Notes: a model not told the origin generated them from the letters alone. Counted from the first letter of the stretch, positions 45,092 to 53,449 are shown. The stretch: 64,000 nucleotides of DNA from Kibdelosporangium banguiense (GCF_017876405.1 NZ_JAGINW010000001.1:496001-560000), one strand, 5' to 3'. Numbers and translations are program-made.

Positions 45092-45359
45092 CGGCCCGCC
45101 ACTTATGGATGGCGTGCACGCAGCACCACGGCCAGATCGCGGGCCACTCAGCCGCGGCTCAAGCGCAGATCAGGCACACTGGAACAACCAGACAACCAGG
45201 CACTGATCTCCGGCCAGGCGCGCCGGATCATGATGTGGTCGTCACCCCGAACGCGACGGTATGTCACGCTACCCCGCAACCGGATGGCCCACATGCGCGT
45301 CCGAACAGATGTTGGGCCACAGTTGGGGTAAGCACGAAAACAGCCGTGAGGAGAGGTAG

Positions 45360-47096
45360 TTGGAGTACGGGCCGCCGAGGTCAGGCGGCCGCGCGGGCAA
45401 TCAGGGCCGAGGAGGACGCCCGGTGCCGCCGCGTGGCCAGGACGGGGCACCTCCACGCCGTCGGGTGCCATCGCCGCCCCCTGGCCGCAGCCAGCTCCCT
45501 CCGCCGTACAAGCCTGGCCGTGCCCCGATGCGGGACGAGCCGGCAGCCGAGCCACCACGCTCACGTCCTGCTCCCCCTCGTGAACGGCCCTCGGAGCGAG
45601 CCACATCGCGTCCGGCTCCTGAGCCGAGCCGTCCCCGCTGGATCGGCGGCAAGGTCATCATCGCCGTGGTGTCGCTGGTGGTGCTCGGCGCGACCGGCTT
45701 CGGCTGGGGCAAGTACAACGAGATCGTCGGCGGGTACACCACCGCGAACGTGATCGACGAAGGCGCGGGCGGCCCGAAACCGGCCGACGGCGCGACCGAC
45801 GTCCTGCTGGTCGGCCTGGACAGCCGGGTCGACGCCCAGGGCAAGCCGCTGTCGAAGGAACTGCTGGCCAAGTACAACGCCGGCAAGGCCGACGGCGAGC
45901 TGAACACCGACACGCTGATCCTGATGCGGATCCCGAACGACGGCAGCAAGGCGATCGGCGTCTCGATCCCCCGCGACTCGTACGTGGACATCCCCGGCTA
46001 CGGCAAACACAAGATCAACTCGGCGTACGCGCGCGCCAAGGCCTCGTCGATGAAGAAGCTGAAGGGCCAGGGCATCAGCGACCAGGCCGAGCTCGAGGTC
46101 AAATCCAGCCAGGACGGCGCGGCGAACCTGATCAAGACCATCCAAGGGCTCACCGGCGCGACCATCGACCACTATGCCGAGGTCAACCTGCTCGGGTTCG
46201 CCGACATCACCGAAGCGATCGGCGGCGTGGACGTCTGCCTGCTCAAGGCCACCAGCGACTCCTTCTCCGGTGCCCGGTTCCCTGCCGGGGAGCAGCAGGT
46301 GACGGGCGCCGCAGCACTGTCGTTCGTGCGCCAGCGGCACGGGCTGCCCAACGGTGACCTGGACCGGATTGTGCGCCAGCAGGTCTTCATGAAGGGCATG
46401 GCGACCAAGGTGCTCAGCGCAGGCACCCTGACCGACCAGAGCAAACTGGACAAACTGCTGGCCGCGATCAAGAAGTCGATCGTGCTGGACCAGAAATGGA
46501 ACATCGTCGACTTCGCCCGCCAGATGCAAGGCATGACCGGCGGCTCTCTGGACTTCAAGACGATCCCGACCGGACGGCCCGACCTCAAGACTCCCGAGGA
46601 CGGCGACGCGATCGAGATCAAGCCGGCCGAGGTGAAGACGTTCGTGCAGGGCCTGCTCGGCACGGACGCGCCGCCGTCGTCGTCCTCGTCCTCCAGCAGC
46701 TCCCCCACCGCCGGTGGCGACTCGGAGAACAAAGCGATCACGGTCGACGTGCGCAACGGCAACGGCAAGTCCGGCCTGGCCAGCCAAGTGTCCAAGGCAC
46801 TGTCCGACCAGGGCTTCAAGACCGGGGACACCAACAATGTGGCCGCCCGGACGAAGTCGGTCATCCGGTACCCGAAGGGCGAGAAGGCCAACGCCGACAA
46901 AGTCGCCGACGCGCTCGGCGGGAGCGTGACCGTCGAGCAGGACGCCAACGTGTCCAAGGGGCACGTGGTGATCTTCCTCGGCAAGGACTACAAGGCGGTC
47001 GACGGCCTCGCGGCGCAGCCACTGCTGCAGCTGGATCCCGCCCGGACCCAGGCCCAGCCGCAGATCGGCGCCAACGGCGCACCATGCGTGAACTAG
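45360..47096 (+). CDS. LCP-family cell-wall glycopolymer ligase with LytR_C domain
   Basis: 578 residues from the TTG at 45360, after GAGGAGAGG. A ~95-residue cytoplasmic Pro/Arg-rich tail precedes one membrane helix (KVIIAVVSLVVLGATGFGWG). The LytR-CpsA-Psr domain follows (~135-335): DVLLVGLDSR, LNTDTLILMRIPND, VSIPRDSYVDIPGYGKHKIN, IGGVDVCLL and LSFVRQRHGLPNGDLDRIVR, with the conserved Asp and Arg residues. A Ser-rich linker (ten Ser) leads to a LytR_C domain (~462-550; ITVDVRNGNGKSGLASQVSK). It attaches glycopolymers such as arabinogalactan or teichoic-type chains to peptidoglycan. The 268 bases upstream hold no supported gene. Confidence 0.92.
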   Translation: MEYGPPRSGGRAGNQGRGGRPVPPRGQDGAPPRRRVPSPPPGRSQLPPPYKPGRAPMRDEPAAEPPRSRPAPPRERPSERATSRPAPEPSRPRWIGGKVIIAVVSLVVLGATGFGWGKYNEIVGGYTTANVIDEGAGGPKPADGATDVLLVGLDSRVDAQGKPLSKELLAKYNAGKADGELNTDTLILMRIPNDGSKAIGVSIPRDSYVDIPGYGKHKINSAYARAKASSMKKLKGQGISDQAELEVKSSQDGAANLIKTIQGLTGATIDHYAEVNLLGFADITEAIGGVDVCLLKATSDSFSGARFPAGEQQVTGAAALSFVRQRHGLPNGDLDRIVRQQVFMKGMATKVLSAGTLTDQSKLDKLLAAIKKSIVLDQKWNIVDFARQMQGMTGGSLDFKTIPTGRPDLKTPEDGDAIEIKPAEVKTFVQGLLGTDAPPSSSSSSSSSPTAGGDSENKAITVDVRNGNGKSGLASQVSKALSDQGFKTGDTNNVAARTKSVIRYPKGEKANADKVADALGGSVTVEQDANVSKGHVVIFLGKDYKAVDGLAAQPLLQLDPARTQAQPQIGANGAPCVN

Positions 47097-47151
47097 CTCC
47101 GGCTCACCCGTTCGGAGCAACACCGGAAGAAAATGCTACTTCCGCGTAAGA

Positions 47152-47703
47152 GTGGGCCTACTCGCCAGTTTCATCTGTGTGTTGTTCGACGTGGGTGTCT
47201 ACCAACGGGTGCTCGGCGACGAGATCCGCCGGCTGCGAAAGAAGCGTGGCCTGACTCGCAAGCAGCTCAACCGCCGCTTGCAGAGTGAGATCTCGCTGCA
47301 GACGTTGGCTACCTATGAGCTGGGCACAAGACAGTGCTCGATGGTGCGCTTCGTGGAGATCTGCCTCGCGCTCGAGGAACTCCCGCACGAGCTGATCGCG
47401 CGCGTGCACGAGCGGGTGTTCACCGACTCGCCTCGCGGCCGGGTCCGGATCGATCTGCGCCAGGTGGTCTACGACGACCACGAGGAGCTGCTGCCATTGC
47501 GCCGTTGGGCCAGAGGCCGGCTCGACCAGCACCCCGGCCCCAGCGCCGCCGAGGTCCACCTGGACTTCGCCGCGCTGGAACGGATGGCCGAGTTGTGCGG
47601 AATGGACACCGTCGACCTGATCACGCTGCTGCGCCGGATCGGTGGCGCGGCTGCGGAGCCGGCGGTCTACCACCCCGACATCGGCCACGGCGAAGACGAC
47701 TGA
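47152..47703 (+). CDS. XRE-type helix-turn-helix protein
   Basis: 183 residues from the GTG at 47152; a GTG at 47191 would remove 13 hydrophobic residues and is equally plausible. The HTH is VLGDEIRRLRKKRGLTRKQL, then NRRLQSEISLQTLATYELG. The rest is helical (MVRFVEICLALEELPHELIA; RIDLRQVVYDDHEELLPLRR) and ends acidic (GHGEDD). This resembles small XRE regulators common in Pseudonocardiales, with no assigned target. It lies 55 bases behind the LCP gene, perhaps in the same transcript, and is followed by two hairpins. Confidence 0.75.
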   Translation: MGLLASFICVLFDVGVYQRVLGDEIRRLRKKRGLTRKQLNRRLQSEISLQTLATYELGTRQCSMVRFVEICLALEELPHELIARVHERVFTDSPRGRVRIDLRQVVYDDHEELLPLRRWARGRLDQHPGPSAAEVHLDFAALERMAELCGMDTVDLITLLRRIGGAAAEPAVYHPDIGHGEDD

Positions 47704-47704
47704 C

Positions 47705-47731
47705 GGGGTGGCCCGATTACGGCACCACCCC
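47705..47731 (+). terminator. Hairpin after XRE gene
   Basis: GGGGTGG and CCACCCC form a 7-bp stem directly after the XRE stop. The same GGGGTGGCCCGA core recurs in the hairpin at 54663. Confidence 0.7.
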
Positions 47732-47748
47732 GTCTCACCTGCGGCCAA

Positions 47749-47781
47749 CCGGGGGTGGCTATCCCTCCGAGCCACCCCCGG
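47749..47781. terminator. Second hairpin between convergent genes
   Basis: CCGGGGGTGGCT and AGCCACCCCCGG form a perfect 12-bp stem with a 9-base loop. Placed 79 bases before the monooxygenase stop, it can terminate both convergent transcripts. Confidence 0.8.
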
Positions 47782-47860
47782 GCCGGCGCACAGACCATGC
47801 GGCTCACCAATCGAGCCATGCCCGTGGCCCCCGCTGCGGACCTGTTCCCGGCCGGTCCTG

Positions 47861-49327
47861 TCAGGTGAGCTCGAAATCGGCTGGGTCGACCTTGCGGGTG
47901 TCCAGCCAGTACCGCCAGGTGTAGCCGGGCCAGACGGTCCGGTTGACGCCCATGGCGTCCAGGTACCAGCTGTCGCAGCCGCCCTGGGTCCAGACGCCCT
48001 TCACGAGTTTGCGCTGCACCTGCTCGTTGAAGTTGTCCTGGACCTCGGGGCGCACGTTCAGGGCCTGCGCCCGGGCGCGTTCGACCATCGAGATGGCGTC
48101 GGCGACGTACCGGATCTGGGACTCGATCATGAACACGACCGAGTTGTGCCCCAGGCCGGTGTTGGGGCCGAGCAGGAAGAACAGGTTCGGGAAGCCCGAG
48201 ACGGTGATCCCCTTGTGGGTCTGCATGCCGTGCTTCTGCCATTGCTTGGCCAGGTTCTTGTCCTCCAGCCCGATCACGTCCAGCGAGTCGAACGCGTCAG
48301 TGACGTGGAAACCCGTGCCGAAGATGATCGCGTCGACCTCGTGCTCGGTGCCGTCCGCCGCGATGACGCTGTGCTCGCGTACGTGCGTCACGCCCTCGGT
48401 GACGACGTGGACGTTGTCACGGGTGAGAGCCGGGTAGTAGTCGTTGGACACGAGCACACGCTTACACCCCATCGTGTATTCCGGGGTCAGTTTGCGGCGC
48501 AGGTCCGGATCCTCGACCTGCCTGGCCAAATGCCTGCGGGCGATCCATTCACCGGCCTTCATCAGGCCCGGCCTGCCGTTGAACCCGATCGCCCGGGCCT
48601 CCAGCATCCAGTAGATCGCGTTGCGGTACGCCCGTTGCGACGCCGGCACCGCCCGGAACAGCCGCCGTGTCCACTCCGGCATCGCGTGGTCGGGCTTGGG
48701 CATGATCCACGGCGGGGTGCGCTGGAACAGCGTCAGTTCCGCGACGTCCTTGGCGATCTGCGGCACGAACTGGACGGAGCTGGCGCCCGTGCCGACCACC
48801 GCGACCTTCTTGCCGCGCAGGTCGTACGAGTGGTCCCAGTCGGCCGAGTGGAAGGTCCGGCCCTTGAAGTCGGGCAGGCCGGGCAGCTCCGGGATCCGCG
48901 GGATATGCAGCGCGCCAATACCCGATACCACGAATTTCGCGACGTACTCGTCTCCGTTGCGCGCCAGCAGATGCCAGCGGCTTTCCTCGGCGTCCCAGTG
49001 GGCGCCGACCATCTCGGTGCCGAACCGGATGTGCTTTCTCAGGCCGTAGTTTGCGGTAACACGACGCAGGTAGTCCCAGATTTCCTGCTGCGGCGAGAAC
49101 GAGCGGGTCCACTCGGGGTTCTGCTCGAAGGAGAAGGAGTACATGTGCGACTGGATGTCGCAGGCACAGCCGGGATAGGTGTTGTCCCGCCAGGTGCCGC
49201 CCACGTCGGCGGCCTTCTCCAACACCACGAAGTCGGTGCGGCCGGCCTTCCTGAGCTGGATGGCCATACCCAGTCCGGAGAAGCCTGTACCGACGATCAC
49301 GACGCCGGTCTCGTAGCGCTCGCCCAT
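47861..49327 (-). CDS. Flavin monooxygenase, Baeyer-Villiger type
   Basis: 488 residues from the ATG at 49327 (GGAGG lies 10 bases upstream); the longer frame crosses the divergent promoter. The FAD fold is VVIVGTGFSGLGMAIQL, with VGGTWRDNTYPGCACD after it. The NADPH fold is KVAVVGTGASSVQFVPQ. The type I Baeyer-Villiger fingerprint FxGxxxHxxxW is visible as FKGRTFHSADW. IIFGTGFHVTD and FPNLFFLLGPNTGLGHNS are also characteristic. It should insert oxygen next to a ketone using NADPH and O2. It is divergent from a TetR gene that probably represses it. Confidence 0.9.
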   Translation of the reverse strand: MGERYETGVVIVGTGFSGLGMAIQLRKAGRTDFVVLEKAADVGGTWRDNTYPGCACDIQSHMYSFSFEQNPEWTRSFSPQQEIWDYLRRVTANYGLRKHIRFGTEMVGAHWDAEESRWHLLARNGDEYVAKFVVSGIGALHIPRIPELPGLPDFKGRTFHSADWDHSYDLRGKKVAVVGTGASSVQFVPQIAKDVAELTLFQRTPPWIMPKPDHAMPEWTRRLFRAVPASQRAYRNAIYWMLEARAIGFNGRPGLMKAGEWIARRHLARQVEDPDLRRKLTPEYTMGCKRVLVSNDYYPALTRDNVHVVTEGVTHVREHSVIAADGTEHEVDAIIFGTGFHVTDAFDSLDVIGLEDKNLAKQWQKHGMQTHKGITVSGFPNLFFLLGPNTGLGHNSVVFMIESQIRYVADAISMVERARAQALNVRPEVQDNFNEQVQRKLVKGVWTQGGCDSWYLDAMGVNRTVWPGYTWRYWLDTRKVDPADFELT

Positions 49328-49373
49328 CAGTGCACGCCTCCATACCGCCGGTACGTCCGTTGACGTTACCGAT

Positions 49374-49393
49374 AGTAGGTTACTTCGAGTAGG
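49374..49393. promoter_or_regulatory. Direct repeat in monooxygenase/TetR promoter
   Basis: AGTAGG occurs at 49374 and 49388, each followed by TTAC or AAAC, with TTACCG and CGGTAG flanking the pair. The repeats lie in the 76-base region between divergent starts and are a plausible operator for the adjacent TetR protein. Confidence 0.4.
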
Positions 49394-49403
49394 AAACGGT
49401 AGA

Positions 49404-50051
49404 GTGAATGTCGTGACGAGTGCGGAGACCGGGACCGAACGACGACGACGCATGCCGCGGGCAGAGCGTGAGCGGCAGATGATGACGATCGCCGAAGCGG
49501 TCTTCTCCGAGCGTGGCTACGCCGCGACATCGATGGACGAGATCGCCGAACGGGTCGGCGTGTCCAAGCCGATGATCTACGAGTACTTCGGCTCCAAAGA
49601 GGGCCTGCTGGTGGCCTGCATCCGGCAGGTGCGGTCCGAGCTGCAGGAACTGACCGCGCAGGCCGTGATCGGCGCCCAGTCGCCGGAGGAGGCTCTCCGC
49701 AGGGGCCTGGTGACGTTCTTCCAGTTCACCGACGAGCACCGCCGCTCATGGGAGCTGCTGCTGCGCACGGAGACAGCCGTGGTCGGCCCGGCCGCGGTGG
49801 CCGAGATCGAGGCAGCCCGCCAGGAGCAGATCAAGCTGCATATCGCGCTGTTCTCGGCGTACATGCCTGGTGCGGACCAGCTGGTTCTGGAGGCCACCGC
49901 GGAGATCCTCGTCGGCGCCTGCGAGCGGTTGTCGGTCTGGTACGTACGGCATGACGATGTGACACCCGAGGAAGCCGCTGAGCACATCATGCGGATGACA
50001 TGGTTCGGCCTTCGAGGCGAAGTTCAGCGGCACGAAGGACACAGTGAGTAG
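49404..50051 (+). CDS. TetR-family regulator
   Basis: 215 residues from the GTG at 49404. The basic N-terminus (TERRRRMPRAERERQ) leads into the TetR HTH: IAEAVFSERGYAATSMDEIA, ERVGVSKPMIYEYFGSKEGL. The C-terminal domain is helical with ligand-pocket character (LVTFFQFTDEHRRSWELLLR). It is divergent from the Baeyer-Villiger-type monooxygenase, so it most likely controls that gene and itself, with a monooxygenase substrate as inducer. Confidence 0.9.
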   Translation: MNVVTSAETGTERRRRMPRAERERQMMTIAEAVFSERGYAATSMDEIAERVGVSKPMIYEYFGSKEGLLVACIRQVRSELQELTAQAVIGAQSPEEALRRGLVTFFQFTDEHRRSWELLLRTETAVVGPAAVAEIEAARQEQIKLHIALFSAYMPGADQLVLEATAEILVGACERLSVWYVRHDDVTPEEAAEHIMRMTWFGLRGEVQRHEGHSE

Positions 50052-50177
50052 CAGAACAGGGTGTGAAGTAACACTCTGGATCGATCACCGGCTGCTGAAG
50101 TGTCGGGATAGGCTCGCAAGACGTCTAATGGTGACGAGCAAGCTCGACGTTCGGAGCCTCGGGAGAGGGGCCAGCCC

Positions 50178-50546
50178 ATGATGGAACCGATCGAAGCGAA
50201 CTACGTACCGGACGGGGACGACTGGACCATCACGATCGTCGGGAGAGGCAAGACCCTCACCGCGACGGCACCCGGCCTCATCGCCGCGCGGGACCGGGCG
50301 GACCAACTGGTCGACGAGCTGGCGGGCGACGAGAAGAAGCGGACCGTGGTGCACCGGCTGGACGGTGACGCCCTGGAGTTCACCACGGCCTACCTCAACG
50401 CACGCCTGGCCAAGCCCACAGTGGACGCCGTCTCCGAGGCAACGGACAAACCGGCGGACGACAAGCCGAGCGGGCAGCAAGCGCAGGGCAAGCCTGCCGC
50501 CGGCAAACCGGCGGACAAGCCGACCGAGGCCGCGAAGACCTCGTAA
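50178..50546 (+). CDS. Hypothetical 122-aa protein with Lys/Ala/Pro tail
   Basis: 122 residues from ATG ATG at 50178, after GAGAGGGG. The first ~60 residues form a compact domain: NYVPDGDDWTITIVGRGKTL, then TATAPGLIAARDRADQLVDE. This is faintly like HicB-type or antitoxin-like alpha/beta folds, but no toxin gene adjoins. The last 45 residues are low complexity, rich in Lys, Ala, Pro and Asp (KPADDKPSGQQAQGKPAAGK), probably disordered. No function assigned. The stop is 20 bases from the convergent DUF3618 gene. Confidence 0.65.
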   Translation: MMEPIEANYVPDGDDWTITIVGRGKTLTATAPGLIAARDRADQLVDELAGDEKKRTVVHRLDGDALEFTTAYLNARLAKPTVDAVSEATDKPADDKPSGQQAQGKPAAGKPADKPTEAAKTS

Positions 50547-50565
50547 CGCCCCGGCCAGGGGTGGC

Positions 50566-50787
50566 TCAGCGGAAGAGCCGCTGCACGACCAGCACCGCGA
50601 CCAGCACACCGGCTCCGATCAGCGCGGCCTTGACCTTCGGGTCGTCGAACTTCGACTTCACTCGCGTCGTCGCGTCGTCGACGAGCTTCTTCGGGTTCGC
50701 CTTCGTGCCGAGCTGGTCCAGCGTGGACGCCAGGGCCTCACGGGTCTGCTCGATGTCACGCTGGATGGTTTCTGGGTCGCGGGCCAC
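50566..50787 (-). CDS. DUF3618 protein
   Basis: 73 residues from the GTG at 50787, after GGGAGGAACAC. MARDPETIQRDIEQTREALA is the defining start of DUF3618; TLDQLGTKANPKKLVDDATT follows. A single C-terminal hydrophobic helix (AALIGAGVLVAVLVVQRLF) suggests membrane attachment. The family is widespread in actinobacteria and often linked to envelope-stress proteins; no molecular role is known. Confidence 0.88.
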   Translation of the reverse strand: MARDPETIQRDIEQTREALASTLDQLGTKANPKKLVDDATTRVKSKFDDPKVKAALIGAGVLVAVLVVQRLFR

Positions 50788-50889
50788 GTGTTCCTCCCAA
50801 GAATCCGGGCTCTCGGCGCACCACGGTAGATCACCCGTAGTGCCACCGCCGCTCCGGGATATCGCTAGGCTATGCCCGTCAGCCGACAG

Positions 50890-50963
50890 GGGGCGGTAGC
50901 CCAATTGGCAGAGGCACACGGTTTAGGTCCGTGCCAGTAGGGGTTCAAGTCCCCTCCGCCCTA
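50890..50963 (+). tRNA. tRNA with anticodon UAG (Leu codon CUA), class I shape
   Basis: A 74-base cloverleaf. Acceptor GGGGCGG (50890-50896) pairs with CCGCCCT (50956-50962), the first pair being G-U. The D-arm is GCC/GGC with a loop containing AATTGG. The anticodon stem CACGG/CCGTG encloses TTTAGGT, giving anticodon TAG at 50924-50926. The variable region is only CCAGT. T-arm AGGGG/CCCCT encloses TTCAAGT. The discriminator is A; CCA is not encoded. The anticodon and A73 fit leucine, but bacterial leucine tRNAs normally have a long variable arm, absent here. Confidence 0.85.
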
Positions 50964-50989
50964 CTCGGTCTGCCTGGCGCAGCAAGGGA

Positions 50990-51649
50990 TCAGGTGGTCT
51001 TCACGAAGGGCTGAATGAAGGCCACCACCTGCTCGTCGACCTCTTCGTACTCGTCGGTCTGGTCGCTCAGCGCGACACTCGGGCAATCCTTGCCGGGCGC
51101 GTCGATGTTCTTGGTGGCGATCACGTCGCCGGTGCTGGCGGTGTACAGCTTCACCTCGTAGGTGGTGCTGTGCAGGTTCAGCACCTGCCCGGTCGGCTTG
51201 CCGTCCTTCTTGTAGCCGTCACACTTCTTGACCACGGTGTCCGTGGTCCGTTTCGCGCACACCACCAGCTGGATCTCGGTGTAGACGTTCTTGTCCTTGT
51301 CCCACTTGACGGTGAATCCCTCGGGGATGTCGAGCGGCGAGAGCTTCTCGGCGTCCGAGTCGTACGGCTTCGAGCCGAAGCCGAGCACGGGGTGGATTCC
51401 GGCCTTGGTCTTGTCGTAGGCCGTCGCGGCCGCCTGTGGGGCGCCGGCGCACAGTCCCTGGAAGTCGGTCTCGGTGAGCGTCTTCTTGATCGGCGCCTTG
51501 GTCTCCTTTGCCGTGCCGCCCGCCCCGGACCCGGACGACGGCGCGCCCGACGAGGGCGAACCGCAGGCGGCGAGAACTGCGATCGCTGCGGCGAACAACG
51601 GCGCCATCAGGCGGACGCGAGACAGGGCAGGGCGGGACGTGACAAGCAT
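50990..51649 (-). CDS. Secreted lipoprotein, unknown
   Basis: 219 residues from the ATG at 51649, with GAGGAG 10 bases upstream. The signal peptide ends in IAVLAACGS, a lipobox. A Ser/Gly linker precedes a domain with four Cys (LCAGAPQAAATAYDKT; IQLVVCAKRTTDTVVKKCDG; APGKDCPSV), probably two disulfides. KAGIHPVLGFG and TSTTYEV-like beta strands (LHSTTYEVKLYTASTGDVIA) suggest a small beta-rich outer-surface domain. It resembles unassigned actinobacterial lipoproteins. No function is inferred. Confidence 0.75.
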   Translation of the reverse strand: MLVTSRPALSRVRLMAPLFAAAIAVLAACGSPSSGAPSSGSGAGGTAKETKAPIKKTLTETDFQGLCAGAPQAAATAYDKTKAGIHPVLGFGSKPYDSDAEKLSPLDIPEGFTVKWDKDKNVYTEIQLVVCAKRTTDTVVKKCDGYKKDGKPTGQVLNLHSTTYEVKLYTASTGDVIATKNIDAPGKDCPSVALSDQTDEYEEVDEQVVAFIQPFVKTT

Positions 51650-51902
51650 CGGGTACTACTCCTCGGGAATGTTCTACGAACAGCGGCTACCGCCGCGAGC
51701 AGCCCACAGTCTGCTCATCGTCTTTGCAGTTCCGTTGCACTCGCGTTCGCATTCCGGCATAGCGGATCGCGAATACGTGACCACACGGTCGATATTTCAG
51801 ACCACGCTGCCCGAAAAGGCAGAATATGACGCTTGCCAGGTGGCAACTGTGGTATCTATTGAGCGACTTGTGTCATGGGTTCTCGCGCGCCATCGTCGTG
51901 GC

Positions 51903-52100
51903 ATGACCTACCGCGATCTGACGATCCGAGTGCTGGGCGATTTCACCAACCAGCAGTACGCGACCCTGGCCTACGAGGTGGGCCTCCGCCTGGAGGCCGC
52001 CGGCCTGGGCAAACGCGCGATCCTGGTGACCGACGGCAAGATCAGCGGCACCGAGATGGATGTGGCGTACACCGTCCGGGAGCCCAAGACCCGCCGGTGA
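51903..52100 (+). CDS. Hypothetical 65-aa protein
   Basis: 65 residues from the ATG at 51903. There is no clear ribosome site, and the open frame continues upstream to at least a GTG at 51852. MTYRDLTIRVLGDFTNQQYA, then TLAYEVGLRLEAAGLGKRAI and LVTDGKISGTEMDVAYTVRE, looks like a real small alpha/beta protein with an ACT-like rhythm, but I do not recognise it. The ~250 bases upstream (51650-51902) hold no other gene. Confidence 0.45.
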   Translation: MTYRDLTIRVLGDFTNQQYATLAYEVGLRLEAAGLGKRAILVTDGKISGTEMDVAYTVREPKTRR

Positions 52101-52235
52101 GAACGCGTTCGATCTTCACCTGCGACAACCCCCGTCCCCATTCATCGGACGATCGGGAGAATAAATTCTCCGACGGTTCCGCGGCGGTTGCCATCCCGCC
52201 GCGGAATCGCAATTCCTGCTTTTGAAACCCGCTTG

Positions 52236-52682
52236 TCAGCCGGTCAGCTGATCCCCCCAACCGCCTTGCACCATGGTTTGGAACAACCACCGGCCATCCT
52301 TCTTGACCAGCAGATCCGCATACCGCACCGCCTCGGTCTTGTCACCGGTCGTGAATGTCGCATTGGTGACCACCAGAACCAGCTGCCCGGTGAGAAAGAC
52401 CGGGGTCCGGTCGGACTCCATCCGCATATCCTCCGCGCCGGCCACGACGTGCGACATCGCGCCGATGAACTGTTCGCGAGTCCATTGAGCAGCCGAGCCG
52501 TTGCCCGACAAGTCGTCGCTGACGACGTTGAGCGGGAACAGAGCCATGTCCGCCATGCGCGCCAAGTCCGCGTTGGCGGCGTGGCCGTCGTACTCGACAA
52601 ACCACGCCTTGACGCTCTGAATGTCCTCGGCCGACGGCTGGAAGCCGCTGCTTGCCGTCACCGATGCTGGAAGGTCAGCCAT
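52236..52682 (-). CDS. SnoaL-like protein
   Basis: 148 residues from the ATG at 52682, 8 bases after GGGGAG; the longer frame crosses the tandem-site region. The pattern IQSVKAWFVEYDGHAANADL, then ARMADMALFPLNVVSD, QFIGAMSHVVAG and LVLVVTNATFTTGDKTEAVR, with a final LLVKKDGRWLFQTMVQGGWG, is that of NTF2-fold SnoaL/DUF4440 proteins. These include small enzymes and ligand-binding proteins. No signal peptide. Substrate unknown. Two GTAC-type sites sit 20-50 bases upstream and probably regulate it. Confidence 0.78.
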   Translation of the reverse strand: MADLPASVTASSGFQPSAEDIQSVKAWFVEYDGHAANADLARMADMALFPLNVVSDDLSGNGSAAQWTREQFIGAMSHVVAGAEDMRMESDRTPVFLTGQLVLVVTNATFTTGDKTEAVRYADLLVKKDGRWLFQTMVQGGWGDQLTG

Positions 52683-52701
52683 ACCCGCTCCCCTGATTTC
52701 C

Positions 52702-52731
52702 GTACGCTGTACCGCGCTCCGTACACTGTAC
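52702..52731. promoter_or_regulatory. Tandem GTAC(G/A)CTGTAC operator-like sites
   Basis: GTACGCTGTAC at 52702-52712 and GTACACTGTAC at 52721-52731 differ in one base and are spaced 19 bases start to start. Each has GTAC arms. They lie just upstream of the SnoaL-like gene. The cognate regulator is not obvious among the neighbours. Confidence 0.5.
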
Positions 52732-52924
52732 GTCAAAGCTCCCCGGTACCATCGGCGCCGATGACCGGCCGACATGATCGACTATCCCGCCGCCGGGATC
52801 CGCGCGTGCTTGTGACAGGAGCCGTTCGGCCTGCAGGGCTGGCAAGAGGCTCCCGAAACGCGCCAGTCGCAGGGGACATGAGTTCACTCGAACGGGTAGG
52901 TCGCCGGGACGTTAACGTGGACGC

Positions 52925-53158
52925 ATGTCCACGCCCGGGTCGCTGCCGCAGCGCACGGTTTGCCATGGCTGCCGCCAAGTCACCCACATCCGCCTGGAGG
53001 ACGAGGACGACATGGCGGTGCTGCGCCCGATGACCGTGCCCGGCCAGGGCTCGATCTACCATGAGATCGCGCCCGGCGTGATGGTCGAACGGCCGTGCCC
53101 GATCTGCGGCGAGTCGGAGGATCCCGGCTGGGTCACCGGATTCACGCCACCCGCCTAG
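52925..53158 (+). CDS. Small zinc-ribbon-like protein
   Basis: 77 residues from the ATG at 52925. Two Cys pairs could bind zinc: TVCHGCRQVTH (CxxC) and ERPCPICGES (CxxC). Between them is an acidic/hydrophobic stretch (IRLEDEDDMAVLRPMTVPGQ). It may be a small metal-binding accessory protein. The gene stands alone and has a weak ribosome site; it is convincing mainly by the Cys spacing and codon bias. Confidence 0.6.
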   Translation: MSTPGSLPQRTVCHGCRQVTHIRLEDEDDMAVLRPMTVPGQGSIYHEIAPGVMVERPCPICGESEDPGWVTGFTPPA

Positions 53159-53266
53159 GTTCGCTCGATCGTGGGGCCTCGGTATGCGCTACGCCACCTA
53201 GTGGCTTGACCAATCCCGCCCGGGTGTCACCATGTCGGAGGGATCGGCGCACAGGAGGTCTGGACC

Positions 53267-53449
53267 ATGCGAGCACTTGAACCGCTACGGCGGGCGCTGC
53301 GTGTGGTCGACTGGTTCGAGGCGCGTGGCGTGTACGTGCCTGGCGAGGACAGCCATCCGGTCTCCCCGTGGCGCGATTTCGGTTGGCTGATCGCGACCTG
53401 GCTGGTCACCGTTGGACTGTTCGTCGTATTCTTCGCAATGGCGGCCTAA
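53267..53449 (+). CDS. Small single-span membrane protein
   Basis: 60 residues from the ATG at 53267, 8 bases after AGGAGG, a strong site. The N-terminal amphipathic part (LRRALRVVDWFEARGVYVPG) is followed by one membrane helix near the C-terminus (WLIATWLVTVGLFVVFFAMA). No family recognised. The gene is short but well supported by the ribosome site. Confidence 0.65.
   Translation: MRALEPLRRALRVVDWFEARGVYVPGEDSHPVSPWRDFGWLIATWLVTVGLFVVFFAMAA

Noticed and set aside
45092..45359. Hidden gene before the LCP gene
   Set aside because: Frames here are short or antisense, lack ribosome sites and look non-coding; only a weak long-loop repeat (AGATCAG/CTGATCT) was seen.
45561..47123. 520-codon minus-strand frame opposite the LCP gene
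   Set aside because: No domain; the LCP and LytR_C motifs on the plus strand explain the open frame.
50178..50787. Toxin-antitoxin pair formed by the 122-aa protein and DUF3618 protein
   Set aside because: They are convergent, not co-transcribed, and DUF3618 is a known membrane-linked family unrelated to toxins.
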